Shown here one piece after another: positions 26,037 to 37,997 of a stretch of 64,000 nucleotides of DNA (position 1 is the stretch's first letter; every line of letters begins with the position of its first letter). A program made the translations under genes and the position numbers. This DNA is from Euglena gracilis (lineage: Eukaryota; Euglenida; Euglenophyceae; Euglenales). The DNA lies in NCBI GenBank assembly GCA_039621445.1, contig CP154954.1, positions 72,854,308 to 72,918,307 on the forward strand, written 5' to 3'. Below the pieces are notes generated by a model. That model ran no database searches, had not been told where the DNA came from, and worked only from the letters and a program-made list of their open reading frames with translations.

Positions 26037-29000
26037 CTGGAGGACGCCGACCGACGGCCCATTGGGAAGGGGGATGGGACCGACGCCACAGGTGTACCCG
26101 AGGCTTCGCCAAAGGGGCATAGAGACACCCACACAACACACAACGTTCGGGGGGGGGGGGCACTGGCCTCAAAAAAAATGCAATCAAAATCCGGGAGAAA
26201 AGGTGCAACATCACGAAAATGCAGGGAAAATTGCACAAAGGCATGCAAAAAATGGTTCTCAATTGGCAAGAAGTGGAAGGATTTATAAGGAACAGATCAA
26301 ACGCCCCCAAAAAACAGCCACAAACTTTAAAAAAAAAATGCAAAAATGCGAAAAATTGGAAAAATCACAAAAAAATGCATCAAAAAGAAAGACACTGAAA
26401 AATAGGGGAAAATACGCAAAAACGCAGGGAAAAATGTGCCACCGCACCTCAGGCCCTGAAGGGAGGAGCGTGATCTTAAAAAGAGAGGGGGTCCACTCAG
26501 CCCAGCGCGAGACCCCCCACAAAAAAACGGGCCGTGTCAGAACATACCTACCACCCCCAGGGATACTGTCAAATTTACACTCCACCGTAAACATCATTGT
26601 CTTTTCAGTTTCCCATCAAAAAGTTTTTCAAGTTGCACACTCACCCTGCCCAAGAGGACGAAGCACTGTTGTAAAAGGCTCAATCCCGAAAATTTGCCTG
26701 TTTTCAGAGCGAAACAAATTGTCACAGATAAAAGTTTTGCATACACTTCAAAAAATCTGCTCCGCAAGCAAAGGAAAAAGACCGCAACATGCAAGGGAAA
26801 ATGCACTCAAGCAAGATGAGCAACATGGTGGCATCCCAGCCCCCGTCACGAGCCAGCAGGAACACGTCGTGCATCGCCCGGTTCACGTCCGTGGCGGTGT
26901 CATCCTCCTCCATGTTCTTGATCTGGTACATCCACTCATCGTCCACCTTGCAGCCCCGCTTCTGCACCGGCTCCCAGAACAGCACGTCCCGGAACCAGAG
27001 GCGCGGGGAGCAGCGGAAGCCGTACTTCACCTGCAGAGGAAAGGCAGGGTCCGAAACTGAAAATGTAGACTGACCCCTGTCCCCCCCCTTTTGTGTCTGT
27101 GTCCTGGCCAGTCTCAACGACCATGGCCACACCAGACTTTCATTCAGTGCGCCGCGGTGAAGCTTGCCGTGACGCAATTTCTTTTTTCAACGGCGCATAC
27201 CCTTGCCTTTTTGGTTTTGGTTTTGGGCCATACCCTTGCTTACCAACAACCAACCCACCGCGGGGTCAATTTCCAAATTTCAAAAATCTAGTCAATCACC
27301 GGAAGGGTCATCCCATTGCTTAAGGTGTGTCCGACCCCGCCCCTGGGCGGTTACTGGCTGCTTTTTTTATGAAGTGGATGGCTGGTTTTTGAAAAAAACG
27401 TGACGGCAGGTTGGCCGACACCAGGGACCCTGACAGTTTCCCATGGCGGGGGGGGGAGCCTCAGTAGTGTTGTAACCCCCCCAAATAATAAACCCCCCCC
27501 GGTTTATTATTTGGACACCCGAAGTCGGGGTCGGGGGGGTTTATTATTGGGGGGGTTATTATTTGGGCAAAAATTTCGACCCAAAAACCCCTCCACAGGC
27601 TCCAATGGTCACTTTTTCACTTTTTTGTCATTTTTGAGCTTTTTTGAAAATTGAGTGCTTTTTTAGGCATATTTTCTGCACCAATTTGATCCATTTTAGT
27701 GATTTTTTTGCAACGTTTCTGCTAATTTTTGACTCTTTCTTCCTTTACCCTCACACCTGCCAGAGGGGGGGTTTATTATTTGGGCGGCCGAAGTCGGTCC
27801 TCAGGGGGGGGTTATTATTTGGGGGGGTATTATTTGGGGGGGTTTACGTAGTGGGGTGGGTCTCTGGGTAGTGTTGGTAAAGGCGCCAGGGGAACGAAAA
27901 CGTCCAATTTCAAGGAAAATTTGCCTGGGTCGGCGCAAGCCATGGCCTAACACCCACTCCTCCTCCCCCTCCAGGGGGGGTGGGCATGTGTAGGTGTAGG
28001 GTAGGTGTAGGCAAACTCCCAGAAGAAGAAGCATGGTCCAGCCAGCTTGGACCACCCCCCAAAAGTTCCATGTATCCCACGTGAGGGTTGGTTTCCCCCA
28101 ATAAACTTCATCCAAATTTGGCAAGCGCAATATTTGGCAGTTTTTGTGTTATAATCAGCACCATGTGAACACTTTCTTGCACAAACTGGCCCAAGCCTTT
28201 TCCTTTTTTAAGGGCATGCAGGAGGCTTTTTCATAAGGGCATGCCTGAGGATTCTAAATAAATAACATTTGGAAAGTAACCCCTTCGCCTTTGTCCCAAA
28301 TGGCCAATTTGGGAGGCTGAACAACAACTTCCCGGGATAGCCGTTTGGCCCAAGGAAACAACCGCCTGGGGGTCATGTGGCAACTCTGGGAGGGGGATCC
28401 AACAATTACCACACACCTCCTGCTGCACCGCGTTGGACAGCAACACGGCACAGCCCAGCGGCAGGGCGGCTTCCCGCGTCCAGGGCCACATGGGAAAGCG
28501 GCCAGCTGGCATACCCACCCCCAAGAGGGGGAGTTATTGGCGGACAGCACCGGCATTGGACAAGTGTCAAAAATGCACTCCCAAATACAAAAAAAAGCGT
28601 GGCAACGCCGAAAGAAGCCCAAGAAAAACACCCGAAGCATCATTTTTGCCCCTTTTTCAACACTTTTTTCAAAAATATAGGCGCTTTGTGCAAAAAAAAA
28701 TTTGGCGTGGCTCAGCAAAAGGGCTGGCTACAGCAGCCCCAATTACCAATTAGAGGCTGCAAAATGTAAAAGGGATGTATGGGTAGAAACCCCTGGAACC
28801 ACATTGGCAGTTCTGCAGAACTTGAAAGTTGCGAAACTTTTATTACAAATGCCACGCCACAGGTATGCAAATTTGTAATACAACCACTGACCTGGGAGTC
28901 AAACCCTCAACCTACAACTGGGGTCGTCCAACACAGGGTGAGCGTATGACAAGGGGAGCTACATAGAATTCGGCCCGGAAAACCGGGAAGGTACCCCTTT

Positions 29001-32000
29001 GCCCGCTGATGGGGGTGGGGACTGAGCACCACCCCGACCCACCGCCGGGAGCGTCTTGCTTGAGAAGTCCCATTCAGACCCTGCCTGCATCACGACGTCC
29101 ACGGCGTTGGCGATCTCGGGCCCGCCCACCACGAAGAACCGCTGCCCCGCCGCGCTGACCGTGGCCACCGTGGAGGGCCCGTGCCCGATGCCCACCAGCA
29201 GCCGGGCTGCAGGGGCCACAAGCAAGCAGGGGGGGGATACAAATGGCCAAAAAAATCGCAAAATAAAACACAAAATAACCAAAAAAAATAAACCAAAATA
29301 AAACCAAAATAAAACCAAAATAAAACCAAAATAAAAACCAAAATAAAAACCAAAACAAAACCAAAATAAAACCAAAATAAAACCAAAATGAAACCAAAAT
29401 GAAACCAAAATAAAAACAAAATGAAACGGAAAACAAAACACAAAATAAAAACAAAAAAACATCCATACAAAAGGACACACGTGCAGCATCTCCATTCAGG
29501 GGGGGGGAATGCGCTGGACGGCCCTCAGAAAAAAATTTAGCACAAAAATGCGCAAAAAAAATGTGCAAAAAAATGCGCTGAGTTGTGGCATTCCTAAGGG
29601 AAGAAGGACTTAGAAAAATTTCCAACAGTAAACCCAAAATTAAGCCAAAATCACCAAAAAGAGCTGAAATGAAGGCATTTTGGTCAAAAAATGCATGACC
29701 AAGGCCACCATAACCAACAATGTCAGCCATGATGCCCCTTCCTTGTGACCAGGGGAGTCGGATTCCCGCCCTGGTTACGCGTCAATGTGTGGTCTCTGAA
29801 ACCCCTAGTGTCCTCATCGTAATTGGATGAGAATCCACACCTCATCACCCAAGGGTTTTCCCTTGAGGTGGGTCCCTTGAGTGGAAAAAATGTGCGAAAA
29901 TGGGTTCGTTGGGTACAGAAATGGGTGAGTTGAACGTGCGCAAAATTCGGTAAGCATGTGATTTGGGTGCAAAAATGGGGGGGAATGTGCAAAAAAATGC
30001 GCAAAAAATGCGCAAAAAATGCGCAAAAAATGCGCAAAAATGCGCATTTTTGAAAAATTGACAAAAATGCGCAAAATGCTGAAAAATGCGCAGCGCATTC
30101 CCCCCCCCCCCGTCCATTCAAAGACCCATTCAAATTTGTGAGCGCGAATGCCAAAATGGTTGCCGAAATCACACACATCTCTGAACCCACACCAATCCCG
30201 TCCAATCTCATCAACGGACTCATTGTTAGGGCGACGTCAACCCCAACAGCCTGGGGGGACCTTGGGAGGGATTTTTCTACAGCTTGGGGGAGAGGGTGCA
30301 ATTGCACGAACGGACAAAATGCTAGCGGCTCTGGCCGCAGGTCGGACTGGAACTCCGGGGCGAGGATCTGGGCGGCACACGCCAGCTCCATCGCCAGGGA
30401 CGTGGCCTGCAGCGGGGCGCCGCCGCACTGCGTGGACACGTTCCAGTGCAGCGCCACCGAGTCGTACACAGACTTCGCAACGACGGCGGTATGGGACCCC
30501 CTGGGGGAGATGGAATTGGGTGGGGGGAACACCCATCTACCAGGATGGGGGTGGGAGGCAGTGACACCTCCCCTGGGTGTTATTTTTTTTAAAAAAATAA
30601 AGGGTGCGAAGTGCTGAAAATATTTTTCAGGGACGGCTCAAGATTGCGTTTTCAGGTGCGTTTTCGTTTTTTTCCACCAAATTGGCAAAAAACAGATGGT
30701 TAAACCACAAATATGTGTCGCCCGGGAAGAAAACTTTTTGTGTTCCAGAAGGTCTCCCCCCTGCACAAAAGCAATGCTCACTTGATACCCTGACCACCCC
30801 ACCCACCCAACACCCAACTGGCAACCCTGGCCCGAACGAGATCGCCGGGATCGGGATCGGGATGGCTGGCCTTAGCCCCGGGAAAACCAACCCACCCCTC
30901 CTGCGGTTCTTTTTTTTGAGAGAAGCCTGGTCATACGTCACCTTATCAATTGTCGCCCCGTGTGACTTCCCCAGCGTCACCACGTGGGCCGCCACCGTGG
31001 TGGCCAGCTGGATGGTCAGGTCGGAATGGGAGGGTTATGGAGGAGGTCACGGCGGGGTACTGAGGTACGGTCACGGTACTGAAAGAGAGGAGGGAGGAGA
31101 GTGGGTCGTCCCCCGAGGGAAAAAAATGGTCCCAAACGCCGGATATTCTGGAGAGGTTTCAATTTGGTAGTTGGTCAATTCCAAATTTGGTAGTTGCAGT
31201 CTTCCCCCCAAAAAACCGAGAAGTAAAAAAAAACAATTTTAAAACACAACTCTCCTGCCGAAAATGACAGGAAATATATTATATTATTACTTATATAATA
31301 TAAAATGTATAATTTAATTATTATTTGGGTTGATTTTTGGTTTTAAGATTTTTGGGGTTGCCGTGGTCCTGGACGCCCCAGGCCCAGAGGGGATCAGACC
31401 CTTCATCAGGCCAAATTCTGGGACAATAAATATGACTGCACACCCGGCAGCAAATGAATGACACGGTTCCCGGGCCAAACTAGCTGGCTCCGGCCTGGAT
31501 GTCCCAAGCGGTCGGCCTCCGGGTTGCCGGTGATCACAAAGCGGACGTACATGTACGTGCGGTGGCGGGCCCGCCAGTGGCCTGGGCCCAAATCGTACCG
31601 ATCTCCTCCCCAAGCCCTGGGAAACTGCCACCTGTCAGGTCAGTCTGTCGTGTGCACATCTAACGGGTGATGGCTGTTGTCCAGACCGTGCATCTGTAGT
31701 CTGCCCTCCTTAGACAGTTGACAGTGTCGAAATGCTCGGCCAGCAAAATTTTTTGATATGGGTACCCCCCAGAAACTGTGTTTTGGTCCCGTACTCTCTG
31801 ATTTGTCCTTTTCGGGACCTGTCACTGGCGTCTAGAGTGCCTTGACCCCCTCCCCCTGAATAGAAGCTCCCCAGGGCTATTATTTGGACCATTAATTGAA
31901 AACGGGGCTTCTGTTCAAGGGGGGGACGGAAACAACAAAAACCCGCCCCAAAACCTAAAATATGGGTCTCATGCTTAGGTCTCATTCCTGTGGGCAGCAG

Positions 32001-35000
32001 GGCAGGAATTACAATCTGAGCAAAAATTACGGGAAACCACAGTTTGGGGAAAGGGCACAACTTGCCCAAAAAATTCCTGTGTTTCTGACCCACTGCACCT
32101 TTCCGACGCCTCCTTGGGTCAAGGCAAACAGAAAACATGGGGTATTTGCACGTCCGCAACACAGACGATGAGCCCATCCTCTTCTTTTACTGAGAAGCAA
32201 ACAGGGAACTTGGTCCTGGGGGGTGGGTAAACCAATGGATTTTATTTCCCCGCCAAAAAAAATCCAGCAACTCCCATTCGACACCTTCCTTTGATTGACA
32301 TTCTTCATTCGTTTAAAAACCCCATTTGTATTTCACAATTTTAGCCTCTGGCCCCCCTCCAGGGGCAGGGGGGGACAACTGAATGGCTCCCCCCCTTTTT
32401 TGGTTTTTTTTTGTCTAAAATAAACCGACTGAATTTTGGCATTGCTGAAAGGTTGGAATGGCGGCGCTGAAAGCGACCACTTCCAGCACACGTTGCACAC
32501 CGGACCTGCGATTGCCCGAAACAAGCCCGCCGGCAAGCACGAAACGCAATCCTGTTCTTCCTTTGGACCCGCCGCACTGTTCCGCGAGGGGGGCGGGGCC
32601 CGGGCAGGTGCGGCGGAAGCGGTCCACGCCGGCGCCGCCCGGCACCGAATCCGAGTTGGAGGGGGCGACCCGACCGCCGGGGGCCGGAGGGGAATGGCGC
32701 GGGCCGTTTGGGGGAGGACCGTTGTGCAGACGTGGGGGTTGGGTGAGGAGAGGCCGACCCAGAGAGGTGTGTTGGCCCCGGGGGTGGGGTGGCACCCACT
32801 TGCCTACCTCCCCCCCCCCTTGTCGTTGACACGCCAATGTTCCAAGAGAGTGCCGTTGACACGGGGGGGGGGTGTCAACGACACGCCATGTCAATGTCAC
32901 TGTGATTCAATAGGTAGTGTTCCAGAAAACTGTCGTTGACACGGGGGGGTGTCAACGACACGCCGTGGCAACGACAGGGGGGGGGGGAGGTAGGAAATGG
33001 CCCCTCAGTGGAGATTCAGAGAGGCCTAACATTGGGAGGGGGGACCAAATAGAGTCCAAAAAAATTGTTTGCGGAATGCCGGGGCAATTTCAACTCCAAT
33101 CCCCCTCCTGCAAACACTCACTCGGCCCGCCACCCCAGGGGTGGTACCCTCCCAAGGTCAGTAATCATTAAAAAAAACATCCCATGGATGTAATATAACG
33201 TATAATATAATAAAAAGGCAAAATATAATGTTTAAATGCAACATAATATTACAATTGCAACGGAATGCATAATGCAATTTACAAATATTATATGACAAAA
33301 AACAGCAAATAAGTAATACTTGGGGAAACAGATAAAAAATGTGCTAAACGGCTGTGGGCAAAAAAAGAAAAAATACCTGTTTTTGTTGCACGTTGGCGCA
33401 GAATGTCGGCTCCCAAAAGGTCAGTGAAGAAATCACAAAGTTGCCATCGATGGACAAATGGGTCGGCGCGGGGCACGAAGGGGCGGAGTTTCGTAACTTT
33501 CCGCGTACCCCACCCATCGTCGGGGACCCGAGGCCCGGCCCCCTAAGTCCACCCCGAGTGCGGCCAACGCGGCGGACTCCGCCGGAGCCGTCCGAGGCGC
33601 TGGTGTGGAGTCGCCCGCTCTGCCCTTTGGCGGAGTCGCTGCGCATGGGCCGCCAAATGGGGGGGAGTATCACCGCAGTGCAATGCGATGGTGACAATCG
33701 GCTGGCCCCCCCCCCCCCCCCGCGCGGGAAACTGCCATGCCGGAAAGCCTGTCAGGGGTCTGCTGACCCGGGAAACTGTCAGGGTCAACATCCTGACCGC
33801 GCAACTTGGCCGACCAAAATCGACTGTATTTTTTTATCCCCCTGGACTGTCCGAGCCACCCCACCATTTTGCTGCGTATTTGTTGGGAGAGCCGAAGGAA
33901 TAACAATAATAATAATAGCAATACTTACTCACCACCCAAAGAACCTGATGTGACTGCCAGGGCAAATCAAAGCAACAAGTGCAGTAATGTTGAAGAGTGA
34001 CTATAACTGGTATCACTGTATCACTGGCGTCACAGTGCAAAAGAAGTCAGTTTCGTATGACGAAATCATGAGCATGACTTGCGCTGGCATAACAAACAAA
34101 TGAATGAATGTATGCGACAGGATTGCGGGTCCCGGTCTGCAAACATTGGTTGAGCCGGACCTCAACTGCAAGGCGCAGGAGACCCGTGGCCGTTCCGGGC
34201 GATGCGCCCGCTCCGCCCGCTGTGCAGGGAGCTGCTGTGGAAGGAGTTCTGGGACTGCGACGTGGCGAGGGTGTGGTCGGAGTCGCGGCGCGACTGGCGG
34301 GCGGGGGCCGCGTCCCGCTTCTGCAGCTGGGCCAACAGCTGGTCCGGGATGAACGGCTGGGAGGGGGGGCCAGCCAACAGAGCGGTAGGGTCCAAATAGA
34401 AGCACATGCCCTGCCGCCGGAGGCGGTGGTCGCTATAAGCACACCCGGGCGGGGGGGGTATAATTTATCGGGAAGACTTTTATAAATTATCATTATTGTA
34501 ATTATATATATATATCATATATAAATATATCATCATATATAAATATATCGTAAATATAACATAAATAATAATAAATATAATAAATAATAATAAATAAATA
34601 AATAATAATAATAATAATAATAATAAATAATAATAAATAATAAATATGTTATATATAAATATATCATAAATATATCATATATAAATATATCATCATTATA
34701 ATTTATAGATATCATATTATAATTTATCGAGAAGAAGGCCAGGTGTTTTCCTTCCGAACACTTTCATTTTCAGAGACGGGGCCTGTCTGTCCGAAGGGAT
34801 TTTGTTGGGAATGTTACTGAAAAATGGTTCAGGAGGTTATCCGCCTAAATGAGGTAACGGATCCGGACAAACATATGTATAGTGTATGCTTGCCCCTGCT
34901 TGTTGTGACTGGCTTATGGACGTTTTAGTCGGAAACCTCCTTGCAGAGGACCATATGGGAATGAGAAACATTGGTGTTTGTGGACCCGTGTTTCTATTGG

Positions 35001-36453
35001 GGGGGTCATATAATACTAATTTTCCTGGTATTGATTTATTGGTATTTGGTAATTGAGGGGGTCTCGGGGGGATCTCCTTCTGGAGGGGCAATTTCAGAGT
35101 TCAAATAGACCCCCCCTCAAGGGAGTCCGAACATCTGCGCTGGTCCCCAAAATTGGAGGAAAATTGGCCCTTTCCGGAGATACCCACTTGGTCTGACCCA
35201 ATCCCTTTGGGGTGGGGGGGGGGGGCTGAACGGGACAGCCTGGTCAGAAGGGGGTCTGCCCCCACCAGGGAGGTCGGGGGGGGGGGGGCGACCACCACCA
35301 GAGCAGTTTGCAAGTGAAAACTGGTTTGGCGCCGAAGGCAATAAGAAAAGCTTTGTCCAAAATTTTGAAACACGGAAATTGGTGGGGGGGGTTTGGAACC
35401 CTGCCCAACAGGAATGGAGGGGTGCCGACTCACAGGTTCTCAGGGATTCCCATACAGCCCTGGGAGAGGGTCAGACCTGTAGGTACATAGGTAAAAAATT
35501 ACAATTTCTTACAAAAAAATTGATTTTTCTGGATGATCTGACCTCTCAAAAATAGTAAATTTCAGAAGAAAATACAAAAAAAGTGAGCCTAAAGGGGGGG
35601 TTTTGGCGCTATTTTGGCTCCTACGGGACTTCGAAAATTTTCGAAAACGTTGGGGAAATAATACCCCCCCCCAAATAATACACCCCCCTCGGGTCGGACT
35701 TCGGGTGAAAAAATAATACCCCCGGGGTATTATTTGGGGGGGTTTATCCAACCCCTCTGGGTCATTAACCTGTTAAAAAATTCCCTTGCGACGAAAATGA
35801 TGCAGTGTAGAACGTTCACTGTGTGTCTCTAATTGGCAACCAGCACCGCATGACCATTCTCAGGAGCCGCGCAATTGGCTGCAGATGAGTGGGGAACAGA
35901 CGCTGACACAAACGGCGGCAAAACCCACATTGCTCAACCCCCCGCCTCACCTCCATCAGCAAACTGACGATGCGCAGAAAGGCAAGCTGGATCTTGGTGG
36001 GCTTGGACAGATTGGCAAGCCACAACCAGGGTTCTGTTTAAGACTAAGGGGTCACCACCACTGACGGGTCAGTGCCGGAAAAGTCACAAAAAGAAAAAAT
36101 AACCCATTTTTTTTTGGAAAAAATAATACCTCAACGCCCATGCTTCATCATCCTTGTCCATTCCTTTCGGTACGAAACCCCAGGGCTTTGCACCAAAATT
36201 TCCAGTTCAATTTAAGAGAAAAAAAACGATCTCAACATTTTTTCATTTCCTTCGGGCCCTTCTTGAAAGTGGATGCACAACCAGTCACCGACCGTGGGAC
36301 CCCACTTCCGAATTAAAAAGGACACCGGCCATGACACAGTCTCCAGGTCGAAGCAGGCGATGGCCTCCGCACAGTCCTCCGCCACCTTGACGTCGGAAAA
36401 CTGCTTCCGCAGGGCCCGCATGTCCCCCGCAGGGACCCCCAGGCAGGCGATGC
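25941..36453 (-). CDS. Locus C: divergent class III nucleotidyl cyclase domain, possibly the cytosolic part of locus B
   Basis: Minus-strand exons below. Exons from 31,602 to 26,807 read in order as a class III adenylyl/guanylyl cyclase homology domain: a first strand (TYMYVRFVITG), KSHGATIDK joined to SVYDSVALHWN (usual 'hGG.idKf.GD.vma.WN'), GGAPLQATSLAMELA ('HA.rA..aAl.m'), LLVGIGHGPSTVATVSAAGQ and RFFVVGG ('lriGIh.G....vG...r.f.v.Gd'), GCAVLLSNAVQQE and VKYGF ('g.vlvS..v...l...f'). A short helical tail ends at a TGA. The phases of exons 31,602-31,481, 31,007-30,942 and 30,472-30,348 and of 28,469-28,417 with 27,030 agree. GD is replaced by YD, no first-metal Asp is seen, and the substrate Arg of VNxAxR is absent (EIANAVDVV), so it may be a pseudo-cyclase or regulatory domain. 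Exons between 36.5 and 33.3 kb are unrecognised. Confidence 0.7.
26807..27030 (-). CDS. Locus C cyclase exon 6 and post-domain region
   Basis: Acceptor CCTCTGCAG, begins in phase 0. VKYGFRCSPRLWFRDVLFWE then PVQKRGCKVDDEWMYQIKNM, then an acidic helix, MEEDDTATDVNRAMHDVFLL. The first part is the last strand of the cyclase fold; the rest is a C-terminal helical extension. The donor GTGCAT is tentative. Confidence 0.85.
27470..27850. repeat. G-run tagged module (AATAATA/TTATTATT type), two copies
   Basis: CCCCCCAAATAATAAACCCC and GGTTTATTATTTGG words mirror each other around C- and G-runs, at 27,475-27,560 and again at 27,765-27,845. The tag recurs at 35.66-35.75 and 49.39-49.51 kb (there with ATAACACC). 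Lies in a locus C intron. Confidence 0.75.
28417..28469 (-). CDS. Locus C cyclase exon 5
   Basis: Acceptor GCGGGAAG, donor GAG/GTGTGT, ends in phase 0. ALPLGCAVLLSNAVQQE, the 'pG.ilvS..v' segment of cyclases. Confidence 0.8.
28866..28966 (-). other. tRNA-derived SINE-like fragment
   Basis: On the minus strand it has GTAGCTCCCCTTGTCATACG near a pol III A-box position and GAGGGTTTGACTCCC, a good B-box/T-arm match, about 50 bp later. The stems do not form a full tRNA. Weak. Confidence 0.3.
29043..29206 (-). CDS. Locus C cyclase exon 4
   Basis: Acceptor CCCCTGCAG. RLLVGIGHGPSTVATVSAAG, QRFFVVGGPEIANAVDVVMQ and AGSEWDFSSK: the 'riGIh.G....vG...r.f.v.G..vn.A' strands. The usual substrate Arg is not found after N-A. 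The donor is GTGGGT at 29,042 or an earlier GTCTGA at 29,079. Confidence 0.85.
29262..29455. repeat. Minisatellite of AAAATAAAACC units
   Basis: About 17 imperfect 10-12 bp units (AAAACCAAAAT). Intronic, immediately downstream of cyclase exon 4. Confidence 0.9.
29985..30070. repeat. Minisatellite of AAAAAATGCGC units
   Basis: Tandem 11-bp AAAAAATGCGC words in the intron after cyclase exon 3. Related AAAAATGC words also occur at 26.3-26.4, 29.5 and 46.0-46.1 kb. Confidence 0.85.
30348..30472 (-). CDS. Locus C cyclase exon 3
   Basis: Acceptor TTGCGAAG, phase 0. SVYDSVALHWNVSTQCGGAP then LQATSLAMELACAAQILAPE. Joined to the preceding exon it gives IDKSVYDSVALHWN, matching 'dKf.GDsvma.WN' with the Asp kept but Gly replaced by Tyr. 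The donor is taken as GTCCGA; its phase to the next exon is uncertain. Confidence 0.85.
30942..31007 (-). CDS. Locus C cyclase exon 2
   Basis: 22 codons, phase 0 to 0, acceptor ACCATCCAG, donor GTGACG. LATTVAAHVVTLGKSHGATI then DK: the helix and 'hGG.idK' turn of class III cyclases. Confidence 0.8.
31481..31602 (-). CDS. Locus C cyclase exon 1 (first strand region)
   Basis: Acceptor GGGGAGGAG, donor GTTTGG, ends in phase 0. RYDLGPGHWRARHRTYMYVR then FVITGNPEADRLGHPGRSQL. By position it should be the first strand of the cyclase fold ('vtvlFaDi.gft'), but the metal-binding Asp is not present. The alignment is weak, so an upstream extra domain is an alternative. Confidence 0.6.
32818..32992. 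repeat. G-run tagged module (GTGTCAACGACA type)
   Basis: CGTTGACACGGGGGGGGTGT, CAACGACACGCC and CCGTTGACACGGGGG occur as mirrored words around G-runs. A related stretch lies at 47,030-47,080 (GTTCACAACGGGG ... AGGTCAACGACATGG). Confidence 0.7.
33377..33500 (-). CDS. Locus C exon, unrecognised
   Basis: Ends at a canonical CAG/GTATTT donor. Reads VTKLRPFVPRADPFVHRWQL then CDFFTDLLGADILRQRATKT. The upper boundary is not resolved; an open frame continues towards about 33.6 kb. Confidence 0.5.
34184..34432 (-). CDS. Locus C Ser/Arg-rich exon, cytosolic-tail-like
   Basis: Acceptor GTGCTTATAG. Includes FYLDPTALLAGPPSQPFIPD, QLLAQLQKRDAAPARQSRRD and SQNSFHSSSLHSGRSGR, a low-complexity, phosphorylatable-looking stretch. 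If not spliced at GTCTCC (34,183) it would stop at TGA 34,164-34,162, so it could be the end of an upstream gene or an internal juxtamembrane exon. The reading frame is chosen on protein character only. Confidence 0.5.
34490..34735. repeat. AT-rich AAT/ATATATC repeats
   Basis: ATATATCATATATAAATATA words on both sides of an AATAAT microsatellite; the two flanks are partly inverted. Intronic. Confidence 0.85.
35655..35750. repeat. G-run tagged module (AATAATA type)
   Basis: CCCCCAAATAATACACCCCC, CGGGTCGGACTTCGGGTG core, then CCCGGGGTATTATTTGGGG. Same design as 27,470-27,850. Confidence 0.75.
35951..36033 (-). CDS. Locus C linker exon, helical, unrecognised
   Basis: Acceptor TTAAACAG, consensus donor GAG/GTGAGG. 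Reads WLANLSKPTKIQLAFLRIVS then LLME, an amphipathic helix. Its phase relation to the neighbouring candidate exons is not resolved. Confidence 0.5.
36326..36453 (-). CDS. Locus C linker exon, unrecognised
   Basis: Acceptor CCAATTAG, donor GTGTCC. GIACLGVPAGDMRALRKQFS then DVKVAEDCAEAIACFDLE, with strongly GC-biased third positions. A weak resemblance to the 'GV.g.Dv....l' strand of Cache-type sensor domains is possible but unproven. Confidence 0.65.
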
Positions 36454-37440
36454 CTAATTGGGGACGCTTCCTTTCCTGCATCGCAGACCCGCATATCTCC
36501 CACATAGCTCGCAGGGGCGATGCTCAGGTTTGCTCCAAACAATCTCAAACTGTCGCTGCCTCCCCCTCCCTAGCTAAAACGTCCCATTGGGAAACTAACA
36601 CCAATTTGAGAAGGAGCCAATCCATGCAGAGGCAAAACACCAAAATACAAAAAACTCAAAATTTGACTGAATTGGGAAAGCAAAAATATGTAAGATGCAA
36701 ACCTCCTGATACAAGTTAGGAAACACGAAGGCTTCGAACTAGTAATCCTAACCAGCTTTCTGATACGTCTGGAGCGACAGATTTGTGTTCTTGTTTGTCA
36801 GCGGATTGCACACCCTGGCTGCTACGACTATGGGTATTGGTGCGTCCGTGCTGTCTGTAACTGCCAGGTCTGATACCTGTTTGACAGCGACCAAATTTCC
36901 ACCATTTGCTGGACAATGTGTTGTGCAGCTAATTTAGACGACGATTGCGGCGTAAAAACACTTCCAGAAAGGGGGTGTTCCCCACGTGTCCCCCCATCCC
37001 TCCCCCCGCGTCCCCGCTGCGTCTCTGATTTTGGCCAAGCACATTTTTTGGTCGACCAAAAGAAAATTACAAACAACCTTGGGTGACGTCAAAGAAAACG
37101 TGTGGAGGTAGTTGGGCCACAATTCCCCCCCCGCATCCCCGCTCGCGTCCCCCCTCCCCCGCGTCCCGAACCACCCCCCAAAAAATCCCCCCCCTCAAAC
37201 AGCGAAAAGTTTTTTTTTAACCCAACACTCCTGCACATCCACATTTGACATTTCACATTTTTGAACGCTAAAAATTCAAAATTCAAAATTCATGAAAAAA
37301 AAACAACTTGAAATGGCCAATAAAAATGGTGAATTAACTGAAGATTCCAAGACAATTTGCGAATAAAGCCCTGGCACAGTTTTGCATCGAAACTCAGAAA
37401 CAGCAAGCAGGAGAAGTAACTACTACAAAAAAGAGGGGGG

Positions 37441-37560
37441 AGACGCCGGTTCTGTCCTGAACCCGGCGTCCGGGGACGCCGGGTTCAGGACAGAACCGGC
37501 GTCCCCTTTGTTTAAAGTGGCGTTTTAGGGACGCTGGGTTCAGGACAGAACCGGCGTCCC
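37441..37560. repeat. Perfect palindrome, 30-bp arms, plus a third copy
   Basis: Left arm GACGCCGGTTCTGTCCTGAA..., right arm its exact reverse complement, separated by 2 bp (37,441-37,502). A third right-arm copy with one mismatch lies at 37,529-37,560. It can form a long hairpin or cruciform. Confidence 0.9.
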
Positions 37561-37997
37561 CAACCTTCGGTCAAAGGACACCCCCAGGACCAATCTTTCA
37601 CCACTGAACTGAAATGTCACGCCACTTTGCATTTCGCCAAATTCCGACGATCGCGAGCGTATCTCTGGCTGTGTCGATCGTTCAGGGACGAACTCACCCC
37701 TCAATCTCCTTTCATCAGACGACCAGTGATCACCACCAAATTCAGCCACGCTGCACAGTACTCTAGTTTCCTGTCACTGGGAAATACTAATTTCACAATC
37801 CTTGTGCCCCCCTGGACCCCTCAGGCCATCGATTCGAAGAGAAAAATCGTTTCTGTGTGGTTCATTAAGCATCTTAAAGCAAACAGCACCAAAAATCAAA
37901 ACGAATTTCGACTCAGTTTCTGGCTGATCCGACGATTGTGAGCGTATCTCAGGCTGCGTTTAACGTTAGGGTATCAAGCGAAAGCTCTTTTCTATAC

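Noticed and set aside
34162-34164. TGA as the certain end of a gene
   Set aside because: A possible GTCTCC donor lies 20 nt before it and the reading frame of that exon is itself uncertain, so I do not call a gene end there.
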